NCBI RefSeq assembly: GCF_002292295.1
Contig: NZ_DBBS01000015.1
Coordinates: forward strand, 124,231 to 188,230
Reading direction: 5' to 3'
DNA: 64,000 nt
Origin: Sphingomonas sp. UBA978
GTDB lineage: Bacteria > Pseudomonadota > Alphaproteobacteria > Sphingomonadales > Sphingomonadaceae
Both the position numbers and the translations under genes were made by a program. How positions within the stretch are numbered: the stretch's first letter is position 1; each line of letters opens with the position of its first letter. The notes beneath the pieces were generated by a model that did no database searches, was not told the DNA's origin, and saw nothing but the letters and a program-made list of their open reading frames with translations. Below are positions 52,477-60,660 of this stretch, piece by piece.

Positions 52477-53436
52477 TCACACCGTCTTAAGCAAATCCGC
52501 GATGTCGTCCATCGTCACGACGCTGATCGCCGCGACGTCGGGGGCGATGCGCTTGACCATGGGGGAGAGGACCTTGCCGCCGAATTCGACGAATTGCGTC
52601 ACCCCCGCGTCCACCATCGCCAGCACCGATTCGCGCCAGCGGACCATGCCCGTCACCTGCTGCACGAGCGCGACGCGGATCGCGCCGGGGTCGGCGATCG
52701 CGACCGCATCCACGTTGGCGAAGACCGGGACCAGCGGCGCGGCGATGCGGACGTCGGCGAGCGCGGCGTCCATCGCGTCGGCGGCGGGCTGCATCAGCGG
52801 GCAGTGGAACGGTGCCGACACCGGCAGCAGCACCGCGCGCTTGGCGCCCAGCTCTTTCGCCATCGCCACCGCGCGCTCGATCGCAGCGCGGTGGCCGGAG
52901 ATCACCACCTGAGAGGGATCATTGTCGTTGGCGACGGTGCAGACCAGCGGCTCGCCCCCCTCCGCCAGAATCGAATCGACCGCCGCGCCGGCGATCGTCT
53001 GCGCCTTGTCGAGATCGGCACCGAGCAGCGCCGCCATCGCGCCCTCGCCGACCGGCACCGCCGCCTGCATCGCCTGCCCGCGCAGGCGCAGCAGCCGCGC
53101 CGTGGTCGCCAGGTCGAACGCGCCAGCCGCGCACAGGGCGCTATATTCGCCGAGGCTGTGGCCGGCGACATAGTCGGCCTTGTCCGCCAGCCGCACGCCG
53201 CCCTCGCGCTCCAGCACGCGCAACGTCGCGATCGCATTCGCCATGATCGCCGGCTGGGCGTTCTCGGTCAGCTGCAGGTCTTCCGCCGGCCCTTCGGCCA
53301 TCAGCCGGAACAGATGCTGGCCCAGCGCCTCGTCGACCTCGCCGAACACCTCGCGCGCGACAGGACTGGCATCGCGCAGCGCCTTGCCCATGCCGACCGC
53401 CTGGCTTCCCTGACCGGGAAAGATGAATGCCCGCAT
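52477..53436 (-). CDS. fabD: Malonyl-CoA--ACP transacylase
   Basis: Loads malonyl groups onto acyl carrier protein. The 319-residue product starts MRAFIFPGQGSQAVGMGKAL; the active-site Ser is in YVAGHSLGEYSALCAAGAFD, the conserved Arg in LLRLRGQAMQAAVPVGEGAM and the His in SAPFHCPLMQPAADAMDAAL. It heads the minus-strand fatty-acid block fabD-(GxxExxY)-fabG-acpP-fabF-mltG and is divergent from the RcnB-like gene, with 206 bp between starts. Confidence 0.96.
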   Translation of the reverse strand: MRAFIFPGQGSQAVGMGKALRDASPVAREVFGEVDEALGQHLFRLMAEGPAEDLQLTENAQPAIMANAIATLRVLEREGGVRLADKADYVAGHSLGEYSALCAAGAFDLATTARLLRLRGQAMQAAVPVGEGAMAALLGADLDKAQTIAGAAVDSILAEGGEPLVCTVANDNDPSQVVISGHRAAIERAVAMAKELGAKRAVLLPVSAPFHCPLMQPAADAMDAALADVRIAAPLVPVFANVDAVAIADPGAIRVALVQQVTGMVRWRESVLAMVDAGVTQFVEFGGKVLSPMVKRIAPDVAAISVVTMDDIADLLKTV

Positions 53437-53642
53437 CGCGCTCTCCTTATATGACAGGCCGTTATGTCAGGGTCGCGCCCCTAGGACCGACACGGCCCTC
53501 GTGCAACCTGAACGAACCCGGCGGAGTTGCGACACCTTGCGACCGTTTAACCGGGTCGGCGGGAGAGGTCTGCGACATGTGCGGCCCATATCTCCCTTCG
53601 ACGCCGGGCAGACGGCGCCTGTAGACCGAATGGGAGTGTATC

Positions 53643-54011
53643 ATGAAGAAGCTGATCCTGAGCGCCATCGCCGCCACGCTGATCGCCAGCCCGATGGCCA
53701 TCGCCACCGCCGAGGCCGCACCGCAGCAGCGCGAGCGCACCGTCACCACGGTCAAGCACAACGGCAACGGCCGCACCGTCGTCAAGCAGCGCACCATTGT
53801 GCGCAACGATCGCCGCGGGCCGCAGAACTGGCGCGCCGGCCAGCACTTCGATCGCCGCTATGCGACCAACTATCGCGTCGTCCGCGACTATCGCACCTAC
53901 CGTCTCGCCGCGCCGCCGCGCGGTCATTACTGGGCGCGGTCGGGCAACGACGCGGTGCTGGTCCGCGACAACGGCACCGTGGTCCGCGTGATCCAGCGCT
54001 CGTTCCGCTGA
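53643..54011 (+). CDS. RcnB-family periplasmic protein
   Basis: A 122-residue exported protein. The signal peptide MKKLILSAIAATLIASPMAI-ATAEA ends at AEA-AP near residue 26. The mature part is Arg-rich and ends in the RcnB module: YRTYRLAAPPRGHYWARSGN followed by DAVLVRDNGTVVRVIQRSF. E. coli RcnB affects nickel and cobalt efflux, but many alphaproteobacterial members have unknown roles. TGGGAG precedes the ATG. No metal exporter gene is adjacent. Confidence 0.88.
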   Translation: MKKLILSAIAATLIASPMAIATAEAAPQQRERTVTTVKHNGNGRTVVKQRTIVRNDRRGPQNWRAGQHFDRRYATNYRVVRDYRTYRLAAPPRGHYWARSGNDAVLVRDNGTVVRVIQRSFR

Positions 54012-54060
54012 TCCGCCTATAACCTTGCTATTCGCCGCGAGGCGAGTATGAGGCCCACAT

Positions 54061-54091
54061 CCGGGGTGGAGAGCCAGTCTCTCCGCCCCGG
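54061..54091 (+). promoter_or_regulatory. Strong leader hairpin upstream of rpsF
   Basis: CCGGGG-T-GGAGA and TCTCC-G-CCCCGG pair over 11 bp around GCCAGTC, with one opposed T/G position. It lies in the rpsF leader, 77 bp before the start, in a region otherwise without genes. It could be part of an autoregulatory ribosomal-protein leader; I cannot match it to a known family by eye. A smaller TCGCC-GCGA-GGCGA stem lies near 54033-54046. Confidence 0.4.
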
Positions 54092-54167
54092 TTCGTATTG
54101 CATGAGAAGACAGCCGGAGGGGCGTCGCATGGGGCGGCGTCAGCGATCGGCCAACGAAGGACAAGGC

Positions 54168-54599
54168 ATGGCTCTGTACGAGCACACGTTCCTTGCGCGC
54201 CAGGATCTGGCACAGGCGCAGGTGGACGCGCTGGCGGAAACCGCCACCAAGATCATCGAAGACAATGGCGGCAAGGTCGTCAAGACCGAGACGTGGGGCC
54301 TGCGCAGCCTCGCCTATCGCATCGCCAAGAACCGCAAGGCGCATTACGTCATGCTCGAGATCGACGCACCGGGCACGGTCGTCGCCGAGCTGGAGCGCCA
54401 GACCCAGATCAACGAGGACGTGATCCGCTACATGACCGTCAAGGTCGATGAGCTGGAAGAGGGTCCGACCGTGATGATGCGCAAGCAGGAGCGCGACCGC
54501 GAGCGCCGTGGCGACCGCGAAGGCGGCCGTGATGGCGGCCCGCGTGGCGACCGTCCGGACCGTGGCCCCCGTCGTGACCGTGAAGAGGAGGCCGCATAA
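54168..54599 (+). CDS. rpsF: 30S ribosomal protein S6 with charged C-terminal tail
   Basis: Small-subunit protein that binds with S18. It starts MALYEHTFLARQDLAQAQVD at the ATG preceded by AAGGACAAGG; LRSLAYRIAKNRKAHYVMLE and NEDVIRYMTVKVDELEEGP form the conserved fold. At 143 residues it ends in a repetitive Arg/Asp/Gly tail (RRGDREGGRDGGPRGDRPDR and more) that is surely disordered. In-frame upstream starts from 54048 are in the leader. Its TAA shares a base with the rpsR ATG. Confidence 0.96.
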   Translation: MALYEHTFLARQDLAQAQVDALAETATKIIEDNGGKVVKTETWGLRSLAYRIAKNRKAHYVMLEIDAPGTVVAELERQTQINEDVIRYMTVKVDELEEGPTVMMRKQERDRERRGDREGGRDGGPRGDRPDRGPRRDREEEAA

Positions 54600-54823
54600 T
54601 GGCTCGCCCGTTTTTCCGCCGCCGCAAGTCCTGCCCGTTCTCGGCCAAGGACGCTCCCCGGATCGACTATAAGGACGTCCGGTTGCTGCAGGGCTTCGTG
54701 TCCGAGCGTGGCAAGATCGTGCCGTCGCGCATCACCTCGGTGAGCGCGAAGAAGCAGCGCGAACTGGCCCAGGCCATCAAGCGCGCCCGTCATCTGGGCC
54801 TGCTGCCCTACGTCGTTAAGTAA
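54599..54823 (+). CDS. rpsR: 30S ribosomal protein S18
   Basis: A 74-residue small-subunit protein: MARPFFRRRKSCPFSAKDAP, IDYKDVRLLQGFVSERGKIV and AIKRARHLGLLPYVVK are the standard S18 landmarks. The ATG overlaps the rpsF stop by one base, so translation is coupled. rplI follows after 12 bp. Confidence 0.98.
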   Translation: MARPFFRRRKSCPFSAKDAPRIDYKDVRLLQGFVSERGKIVPSRITSVSAKKQRELAQAIKRARHLGLLPYVVK

Positions 54824-54835
54824 GGAGTCCGAAAC

Positions 54836-55432
54836 ATGGACGTCATTCTGCTTGAGCGCGTCGAGAAGCTCGGCGCCATCGGCGACGTGGTGAAGGTCAA
54901 GGACGGGTTCGCCCGCAACTTCCTGCTGCCGAACAAGAAGGCGCTGCGCGCCAACGAAGCCAACCGCAAGGTGTTCGAGGCTAACCGCGCCCGCATCGAA
55001 TCGGACAACGCCAACCGTCGCGGCGAGGCCGAGAAGGAAGCGGGTTCGTTCAAGGACGCGTCGGTCACCCTGATCCGTCAGGCGTCGAACACCGGCCAGC
55101 TCTACGGTTCGGTCGCGGTCCGCGATCTGGTCGAAGCCCTCGAGGCCGATGGTCACAAGGTCGCCAAGAGCCAGGTCGTGCTCGACAAGCCGATCAAGTC
55201 GATCGGCCTGTACGAAGTGCGCGTCGCGCTGCACCCGGAAGTCGTCGTGACGATCAAGGTCAACGTCGCCCGCTCGCCCGAAGAGGCCGAGATGCAGGCG
55301 ACCGGCGTCGATGTCATGGCATCGATGTTCGAGCGCGACGAAGCCGGCTTCGTCGAGGACTATGATCCGAACGCCGAACCGGGCGCCACTGCCGAAGTGC
55401 AGTCGGACGCCGCGGAGCCGGCGCAGGGCTAA
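54836..55432 (+). CDS. rplI: 50S ribosomal protein L9 with acidic C-terminal extension
   Basis: Large-subunit protein. MDVILLERVEKLGAIGDVVK and VKDGFARNFLLPNKKALRAN are the N-terminal domain signature; the long connecting helix rich in Glu, Ala and Arg follows, and the C-terminal domain ends near VVTIKVNVARSPEEAEMQ. At 198 residues it exceeds the 149 of E. coli L9; the extra tail (FVEDYDPNAEPGATAEVQSD) is acidic and probably disordered. AGGAG precedes the start. A strong terminator follows. Confidence 0.97.
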   Translation: MDVILLERVEKLGAIGDVVKVKDGFARNFLLPNKKALRANEANRKVFEANRARIESDNANRRGEAEKEAGSFKDASVTLIRQASNTGQLYGSVAVRDLVEALEADGHKVAKSQVVLDKPIKSIGLYEVRVALHPEVVVTIKVNVARSPEEAEMQATGVDVMASMFERDEAGFVEDYDPNAEPGATAEVQSDAAEPAQG

Positions 55433-55460
55433 CCCCCCGCGCCGCTTCGGTGGACACAGA

Positions 55461-55496
55461 AAAGCCCGCCCGGATCGTCTCCGGGCGGGCTTTTTC
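55461..55496 (+). terminator. Rho-independent terminator of the rpsF-rpsR-rplI operon
   Basis: AAAGCCCGCCCGG and CCGGGCGGGCTTTTT pair in a perfect stem around ATCGTCT (a further A-T pair can form at the loop edge), followed by five T residues. It lies 29 bp after the rplI stop. Confidence 0.93.
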
Positions 55497-55520
55497 GTGT
55501 CGATCGTCGTGCGGATTCTA

Positions 55521-55598
55521 TCAGGGGCAGGTCACGCATGCCCCGACGACCGCGGCGAGTGGGATCAGGGCGAGGACGATCGGGAAAATCTGCTTCAT
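55521..55598 (-). CDS. Candidate 25-residue lipoprotein-like peptide
   Basis: A short frame on the minus strand reads MKQIFPIVLALIPLAAVVGA followed by CVTCP and a stop. It has a Lys near the N terminus, a hydrophobic stretch and a Cys after V-G-A, resembling a lipoprotein signal with only a few residues after the Cys (compare entericidin-type peptides). The ribosome-binding site is weak. It is downstream of the bidirectional-looking rplI terminator and opposite in direction. Translation is not proven, so this is tentative. Confidence 0.35.
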   Translation of the reverse strand: MKQIFPIVLALIPLAAVVGACVTCP

Positions 55599-55720
55599 GG
55601 CGGCGCCTATCTCATCGGGATTTGGCTGCTCAATGCGCGATCCGACAGAAGGTTTCCATTCGATGAACGGCCTGTTGCTTGGCGCCCGCCGCCCGACCGG
55701 ATTAACGTCTCGGCAAGGTC

Positions 55721-56209
55721 ATGTCGAATATGGACATATACATGTCCGGGACCTTCAGCATCACGACCGATCCTTTACGGCATCTGGTCTTTGTCACCCT
55801 CGACGGGTTTTTCGAGCGGGCACGCGTCGAGGCGCTGCGGACGGCCCTGCTCGACGTTCGTGCGGGACTGTCCTGTCCGCCCAACGAACATCTGATGCTG
55901 GTCGATTGCTCGGGCATGCACATCCAGAGCCAGGAGATGGTGGCCGCCTTCACCGCGGCGGCGCGCGAGCCGACGCTGCGCTCGCGCCGCGCGGCCGTCG
56001 TCGTCGGCAAATCGCTGGTCAACGCGCAGGCGCGCCGCGTCTTCAAGCTCGAACGCGACCACGTTTCCTTCTTCCTCGACCGGCACACCGCCGAAGAATG
56101 GCTGATGATACCGCCGGTCAGCGCCGTCCAAACAGCTTCTCGATATCGCCGTGGGCCAGTTTTACCCATGTCGGTCGACCGTGGTTACATTGCCCGGAAT
56201 GGGGCGTAG
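55721..56209 (+). CDS. STAS-like (SpoIIAA-fold) orphan protein, paralogue 2, with 3' overlap of mutL
   Basis: A 162-residue soluble protein: FSITTDPLRHLVFVTLDGFF, LMLVDCSGMHIQSQEMVAAF, VVVGKSLVNAQARRVFKLER and VSFFLDRHTAEEWLMIPP. It aligns by eye along its length with the product at 48087-48491. The similarity ends near residue 133; the last 30 residues (from about SAVQTASRYRRG) are read across the 3' end of mutL on the other strand, a 92-bp tail-to-tail overlap. The original stop may have been lost. Starts at 55721, 55730 and 55742 are possible. Function unknown. Confidence 0.7.
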   Translation: MSNMDIYMSGTFSITTDPLRHLVFVTLDGFFERARVEALRTALLDVRAGLSCPPNEHLMLVDCSGMHIQSQEMVAAFTAAAREPTLRSRRAAVVVGKSLVNAQARRVFKLERDHVSFFLDRHTAEEWLMIPPVSAVQTASRYRRGPVLPMSVDRGYIARNGA

Positions 56210-57926
56210 CCTCCATCTCGCGGAGGAGGGCGTTCATCTCGGCGACCGACAGGATGCGCCCGGCGCGCACCGATCCGTGGCACGCCATCGTCCCCGCCAC
56301 CGCATCCAGCCGCTCGCGTAGCGACAGCGCCTGATCGAAGGCGGCGAGTTCGTCGGCGAGGTCGGTGACCAGCCCGGTCGGGTCGGCCTGGCCCAGCAGC
56401 GCCGGGGTCGCGCGCACCAGCATCGCCGTCGGGCCGAATCGCTCCATCTCCAGCCCCATCTCGGCGAGTTCGGGCGCGCGCTGTTCCAGCCGGTCGCAGG
56501 CGGGCTCGTCCAGTTCGACCACCTCGGGGATCAGCAGCGCCTGCGCCGCCACGCGTCCGCCGGCGAGTGCGGCGCGCATCCGTTCGAGCACCAGCCGTTC
56601 GTGCGCGGCATGCTGGTCGACGAGCACGAGCCCGTCCTCCGCCTCGGCGACGATATAGGTCTTGGCGACCTGGCCGCGTGCGACGCCGAGCGGATGCGCG
56701 GCGGTCTGCGGCGGCGGCGGCCAGGCCGGCTCCGCCCGCGCGGCCGGCGGCGCGGTGAAGAAGGTCGGGCGGCGGTCGAACAACCGGTGCAGCCCCGCCC
56801 CTTCGGAGGCCGGGAGCGCCGCATCAGGACCGGCACCGGCGGGCATGCCCCACACCGGCCCCTCCCCCGACGGGAGATGGCTCGCCGGCGTCTCCGGCTG
56901 CCACATCGCGAGCGCCTCCGCGCTCGGCCGCTGCACGCTGCGATGGCCCGCCGCATCCAGCGCGCGGCGCAGGCCCGATACGATCATCCCGCGCACCATC
57001 GCCGGGTCGCGGAACCGCACCTCGGTCTTCGCCGGATGGACGTTGACGTCCACCTCGCTTGCCGGGACGTCGAGGAACAGCGCCACCACCGCATGGCGGT
57101 CGCGCGGCAGCATCTCCGCATAGGCGCCGCGGATCGCGCCCATCAGCAGCCGGTCGCGCACCGGCCGGCCGTTGACGAACAGATATTGGTGGTCCGCCAC
57201 GCCGCGATTGTAGGTCGGGATGCTCGCTACCCCGCCGAGCAGGACGCCGTCGCGCTCCAGATCGATCGGGACGGCATTGTCGGCGAGCGCCCGGTCGGTC
57301 AGCGCCGCGACCCGCGCCGGCCGGTCGTCCGCCTGCGTCACCGCCAGCGCGCGCCGCCCGTCATGCTCCAGCGTGAAGGCGAGGTCGGGCCGCGCCATCG
57401 CCAGCCGGCGCACCACATCGAGGCAGGCGGCATATTCCGCCCGGGCGCTGCGCAGGAACTTGCGCCGCGCCGGCACCCGCCCGAACAGCTCTTCGACGAT
57501 GACGCGCGTACCGGGCGGCAGCGCCGCCGGCCCCTCGCGCACGACGACGCCATTGTCGACCACCCGCGCCCAGCCCTCCGCCCCGGCGATTCGCGATTCG
57601 ATCGTCAGCCGCGCGACACTGGCGATCGAGGGCAGCGCCTCGCCGCGAAAGCCGAGAGTCGCAACCATCTCGATCGCCTCGTCGGGCAGTTTCGACGTCG
57701 CGTGCCGCTCCAGCGCCAGCGCCATATCGGCCGGCGTCATGCCGCAGCCGTCGTCCGCCACTTCGATGCGCGACAGCCCGCCTTCGGACAGGATAACGGC
57801 GATCCGATTCGCCCCGGCGTCGATCGCATTCTCCACCAGCTCCTTCAACGCGCTGGCGGGCCTTTCCACCACTTCACCGGCGGCGATGCGGTTGACGAGA
57901 TGTTCGGGCAGACGGCGTATTGACAC
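56118..57926 (-). CDS. mutL: DNA mismatch repair protein MutL
   Basis: GHKL ATPase linking MutS to downstream repair steps. From a GTG at 57926 (SIRRLPEHLVNRIAAGEVVE) it has 602 residues; the ATPase motifs ALKELVENAIDAGANRIAVI, VADDGCGMTPADMALALERH and TLGFRGEALPSIASVARLTI are intact, as is VDVNVHPAKTEVRFRDPAMV. The C-terminal dimerisation domain holds LVLVDQHAAHERLVLERMRA and ends CNHGRPTWVKLAHGDIEKLF. It lacks the DQHA-x2-E-x4-E endonuclease consistency in full only as far as can be judged by eye. The 3' end overlaps the STAS-like gene; mreB is divergent. Confidence 0.95.
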   Translation of the reverse strand: MSIRRLPEHLVNRIAAGEVVERPASALKELVENAIDAGANRIAVILSEGGLSRIEVADDGCGMTPADMALALERHATSKLPDEAIEMVATLGFRGEALPSIASVARLTIESRIAGAEGWARVVDNGVVVREGPAALPPGTRVIVEELFGRVPARRKFLRSARAEYAACLDVVRRLAMARPDLAFTLEHDGRRALAVTQADDRPARVAALTDRALADNAVPIDLERDGVLLGGVASIPTYNRGVADHQYLFVNGRPVRDRLLMGAIRGAYAEMLPRDRHAVVALFLDVPASEVDVNVHPAKTEVRFRDPAMVRGMIVSGLRRALDAAGHRSVQRPSAEALAMWQPETPASHLPSGEGPVWGMPAGAGPDAALPASEGAGLHRLFDRRPTFFTAPPAARAEPAWPPPPQTAAHPLGVARGQVAKTYIVAEAEDGLVLVDQHAAHERLVLERMRAALAGGRVAAQALLIPEVVELDEPACDRLEQRAPELAEMGLEMERFGPTAMLVRATPALLGQADPTGLVTDLADELAAFDQALSLRERLDAVAGTMACHGSVRAGRILSVAEMNALLREMEATPHSGQCNHGRPTWVKLAHGDIEKLFGRR

Positions 57927-58057
57927 CGCGCAAGCTCTATACCAAGCGAACGCATCCCGCGATGCCTTCCGCACAACGTGACGAACTTCATGGCCGACAC
58001 GGTCTGCGGCGGATCATGCGGAGCTTTTTGCGTCCCGAACACGGAACCCAGCGCCCG

Positions 58058-59098
58058 ATGGCATTTCCCCGCTTCTTCAAATTCATGTCCCACGACATGG
58101 CGATCGATCTCGGCACCGCGAATACGCTGGTCTACGTCCGCGGACGTGGCATCGTGCTCAACGAACCGTCGGTGGTGGCGGTGGAGACGATCAACGGCGT
58201 CAAGCGGGTGAAGGCGGTCGGCGACGACGCCAAGCTGATGATGGGCAAGACTCCCGGCTCGATCGAGGCGATCCGGCCGCTGCGCGACGGCGTCATCGCC
58301 GACATCGACGTCGCGGAAGAGATGATAAAGCACTTCATCCGCAAGGTGCATGGCCCGCGCAAATTCGCCCGCTGGCCGGAAATCGTCATCTGCGTGCCCT
58401 CGGGCTCGACCAAGGTCGAACGCCGCGCGATCCGCGACGCCGCCTCAAACGCCGGCGCGAGCCAGGTCTATCTGATCGAGGAGCCGATGGCCGCGGCGAT
58501 CGGCGCCGACATGCCCGTCACCGAGCCTATCGGTTCGATGGTCGTCGACATCGGCGGCGGCACGACCGAGGTCGCGGTGCTGTCGCTGCGCGGCCTCGCC
58601 TATACCACGAGCGTGCGCGTCGGCGGCGACAAGATGGACGAGGCGATCGTCAGCTACGTCCGCCGCAACCACAATCTGCTGATCGGCGAAGCGACCGCGG
58701 AGCGGATCAAGCAGGAGGTCGGCATCGCCCGTCCCCCCGCCGACGGCATCGGCAAGATCATCCACATCAAGGGCCGCGACCTGGTCAACGGCGTGCCCAA
58801 GGAAATCCAGATCAACCAGGGCCAGATCGCCGAGGCGCTGAGCGAGCCGGTCGCGACGATCGTCGAGGGCGTCCGCGTCGCGCTGGAGAATACCGCACCC
58901 GAACTGGCCGCCGACATCGTCGACCAGGGCATCGTGCTGACCGGCGGCGGCGCGCTGCTCGAGGGGCTGGACGAGGTGCTGCGCGACGAGACCGGCCTGC
59001 CCGTCACCGTCGCCGAGGACCCGCTGACCTGCGTCGCGCTCGGCACCGGCCGCGCACTCGAGGATCCGATGTTCCGCGGCGTGCTCCAGACCGGCTGA
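58058..59098 (+). CDS. mreB: Rod shape-determining protein MreB
   Basis: Actin-like protein forming short filaments on the inner membrane to guide side-wall synthesis. From the ATG at 58058 (MAFPRFFKFMSHDMAIDLGT) it has 346 residues, the family norm. Phosphate-1 DMAIDLGTANTLVYVRGRGI, phosphate-2 GSMVVDIGGGTTEVAVLSLR and adenosine IVLTGGGALLEGLDEVLRDE are clear; the hydrophobic FPRFFKF N terminus could bind membrane. It opens the mreB-mreC-mreD-mrdA-rodA set. The 142-bp gap to mreC has a GAGGGGC/GCCCCTC hairpin (about 59113-59140) that may attenuate. Confidence 0.97.
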   Translation: MAFPRFFKFMSHDMAIDLGTANTLVYVRGRGIVLNEPSVVAVETINGVKRVKAVGDDAKLMMGKTPGSIEAIRPLRDGVIADIDVAEEMIKHFIRKVHGPRKFARWPEIVICVPSGSTKVERRAIRDAASNAGASQVYLIEEPMAAAIGADMPVTEPIGSMVVDIGGGTTEVAVLSLRGLAYTTSVRVGGDKMDEAIVSYVRRNHNLLIGEATAERIKQEVGIARPPADGIGKIIHIKGRDLVNGVPKEIQINQGQIAEALSEPVATIVEGVRVALENTAPELAADIVDQGIVLTGGGALLEGLDEVLRDETGLPVTVAEDPLTCVALGTGRALEDPMFRGVLQTG

Positions 59099-59240
59099 AC
59101 CGGATCGTCGCGCGAGGGGCCGGCGCGCGCCGCCCCTCGCCACGCTTCGGCCGACCGGTCCGGATCCGCGGATGGTTTGGAACGAACGCCGGATGCGCTA
59201 AGCGGACGGCACATATCTCAAGAGACGGGGGGACCGGCGC

Positions 59241-60119
59241 ATGGCGCCTGCCCGCGACCGTCGCACGGGTTTCTCGCGGCGGCGGCAATATTCGACGTTT
59301 CTCGGCTACGTGCTCGCGGTGGCGGGTGCGGTGGTGGGAGCGGTGCTGCTCGTCGTCTCGACCTTCAACCCGCCCGCGTTCAGCGCGCTGCGCATGGGGG
59401 TCGCCAGCCTGACCACGCCGGTCGCGACCGGGCTGGACGTCGTCACCGACGCCGTCCTGTCCGTGCCCCGCGCGATCGGCACCTGGTTCCGCGTCCATGG
59501 CGAGAATGCGGATCTGCGCGCCGAGGTGAAGCGCACCCGCGCGATCCTGACCACCGCACGGACGGTCGCCTATGACAACCGCCGCCTGCGCGCATTGCTC
59601 GCGGTGCGCGAGCGGACGCCGGAGCCGGTGGTGACCGCGCGCCTCGTCGGGTCGACCGCATCGAGCGGCCGCCGCTTCGCGCTGCTCAACGCGGGGCGCC
59701 TGCAGGACGTGCTGCCCGGCATGCCGGTGCGCGGCCCCAGCGGGCTCGTCGGCCGGGTTCTCGAAACCGGGCCGATCGCGGCGCGCGTGCTGCTCGTCAC
59801 CGACCCCGAAAGCCTCGTGCCGGTGCGCCGCACCCGCGACGGCATGCCCGCCATCGCCGCCGGCCGCGGCGATGGCCGCGTCGACATCCGCTCGGTCAAC
59901 GCCACCAACGTCCGCTTCGCGAAGGGCGACATGTTCGTGACCTCGGGCACCGGCGGCCTCTACGCACCCGGCGTGCCGGTCGCGCAGGTCGAGCGGGCCG
60001 GTGCCGACAGCGTCGTCGCCATCCCCTTCGCCGCCCCCGATGCGCTCGATTTCGCGCTGGTCGAACGCCCCTTCATGCCGCTGCCGCCATCACCGCCACC
60101 GCGCCCGGCGGCGCCCTGA
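59241..60119 (+). CDS. mreC: Rod shape-determining protein MreC
   Basis: Periplasmic scaffold of the elongasome, 292 residues. A membrane anchor FLGYVLAVAGAVVGAVLLVV (about residues 18-40) is followed by a coiled-coil region (ENADLRAEVKRTRAILTTAR) and two beta-barrel domains with SGRRFALLNAGRLQDVLPGM and PGVPVAQVERAGADSVVAIP. It ends in a Pro-rich tail. GGGGGGA lies before the ATG. mreD begins 4 bp after its stop. Confidence 0.94.
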   Translation: MAPARDRRTGFSRRRQYSTFLGYVLAVAGAVVGAVLLVVSTFNPPAFSALRMGVASLTTPVATGLDVVTDAVLSVPRAIGTWFRVHGENADLRAEVKRTRAILTTARTVAYDNRRLRALLAVRERTPEPVVTARLVGSTASSGRRFALLNAGRLQDVLPGMPVRGPSGLVGRVLETGPIAARVLLVTDPESLVPVRRTRDGMPAIAAGRGDGRVDIRSVNATNVRFAKGDMFVTSGTGGLYAPGVPVAQVERAGADSVVAIPFAAPDALDFALVERPFMPLPPSPPPRPAAP

Positions 60120-60123
60120 TCCC

Positions 60124-60660
60124 GTGATCGACCGGGTGACCCGCAACACCATCGACTATCGGCCGTTCGAGCCGCCGCTGCCACCGGGACGGGCGCGCGC
60201 GCTGCCATGGGGCAGCGTGCTCGGCGCGTCGGCGCTGACCGCGGTGATCCCGGTCGTCGCCAGCCTGCCGCTGATGCCGCCGCTCGGCCTCATCATGCTG
60301 CTGACGTGGCGGCTGCTCGCGCGGTTCGCGCTGCGCCCCTGGGCCGCCGCACCGCTCGGCCTGTTCGACGATCTGGTCAGCGGCCAGCCGCTCGGCTCGG
60401 CCGTGCTGCTCTGGTCGATCTGCTTCATCGCGATCGACCTGATCGAACAACGGCTGGTGTTCCGCGATTTCTGGCAGGACTGGCTGATCGCCAGCGGCGC
60501 CATCGCCTTCTGCCTCGCGATCGGGCGCTGGATCGCACTGCCCATCGGCGCGCATGTCGATACCGTGCTATTGGCGCAGATCATGGTGTCGGTGATGCTC
60601 TTCCCCCTTTCGGCGCGGCTGGTCGCCTGGATCGACCGCAAGCGCGGCCCGGCGCAATGA
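60124..60660 (+). CDS. mreD: Rod shape-determining protein MreD
   Basis: A 178-residue integral membrane protein with about five hydrophobic segments (GASALTAVIPVVASLPLMPP, PLGLIMLLTWRLLARFALRP, LGSAVLLWSICFIAIDLIEQ, LIASGAIAFCLAIGRWIALP, LLAQIMVSVMLFPLSARLVA). GLFDDLVSGQPLGS is the conserved loop of MreD. The start is GTG at 60124 (first residues VIDRVTRNTIDYRPF). Its TGA overlaps the start of mrdA, so the two are coupled. Confidence 0.92.
   Translation: MIDRVTRNTIDYRPFEPPLPPGRARALPWGSVLGASALTAVIPVVASLPLMPPLGLIMLLTWRLLARFALRPWAAAPLGLFDDLVSGQPLGSAVLLWSICFIAIDLIEQRLVFRDFWQDWLIASGAIAFCLAIGRWIALPIGAHVDTVLLAQIMVSVMLFPLSARLVAWIDRKRGPAQ

Noticed and set aside
57926..57974. Upstream ATG for MutL
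   Set aside because: The added 16 residues are not MutL-like; the family begins at the I-x-x-L-P-E-x-x-x-N-x-I-A-A-G-E-V segment, directly after the GTG.
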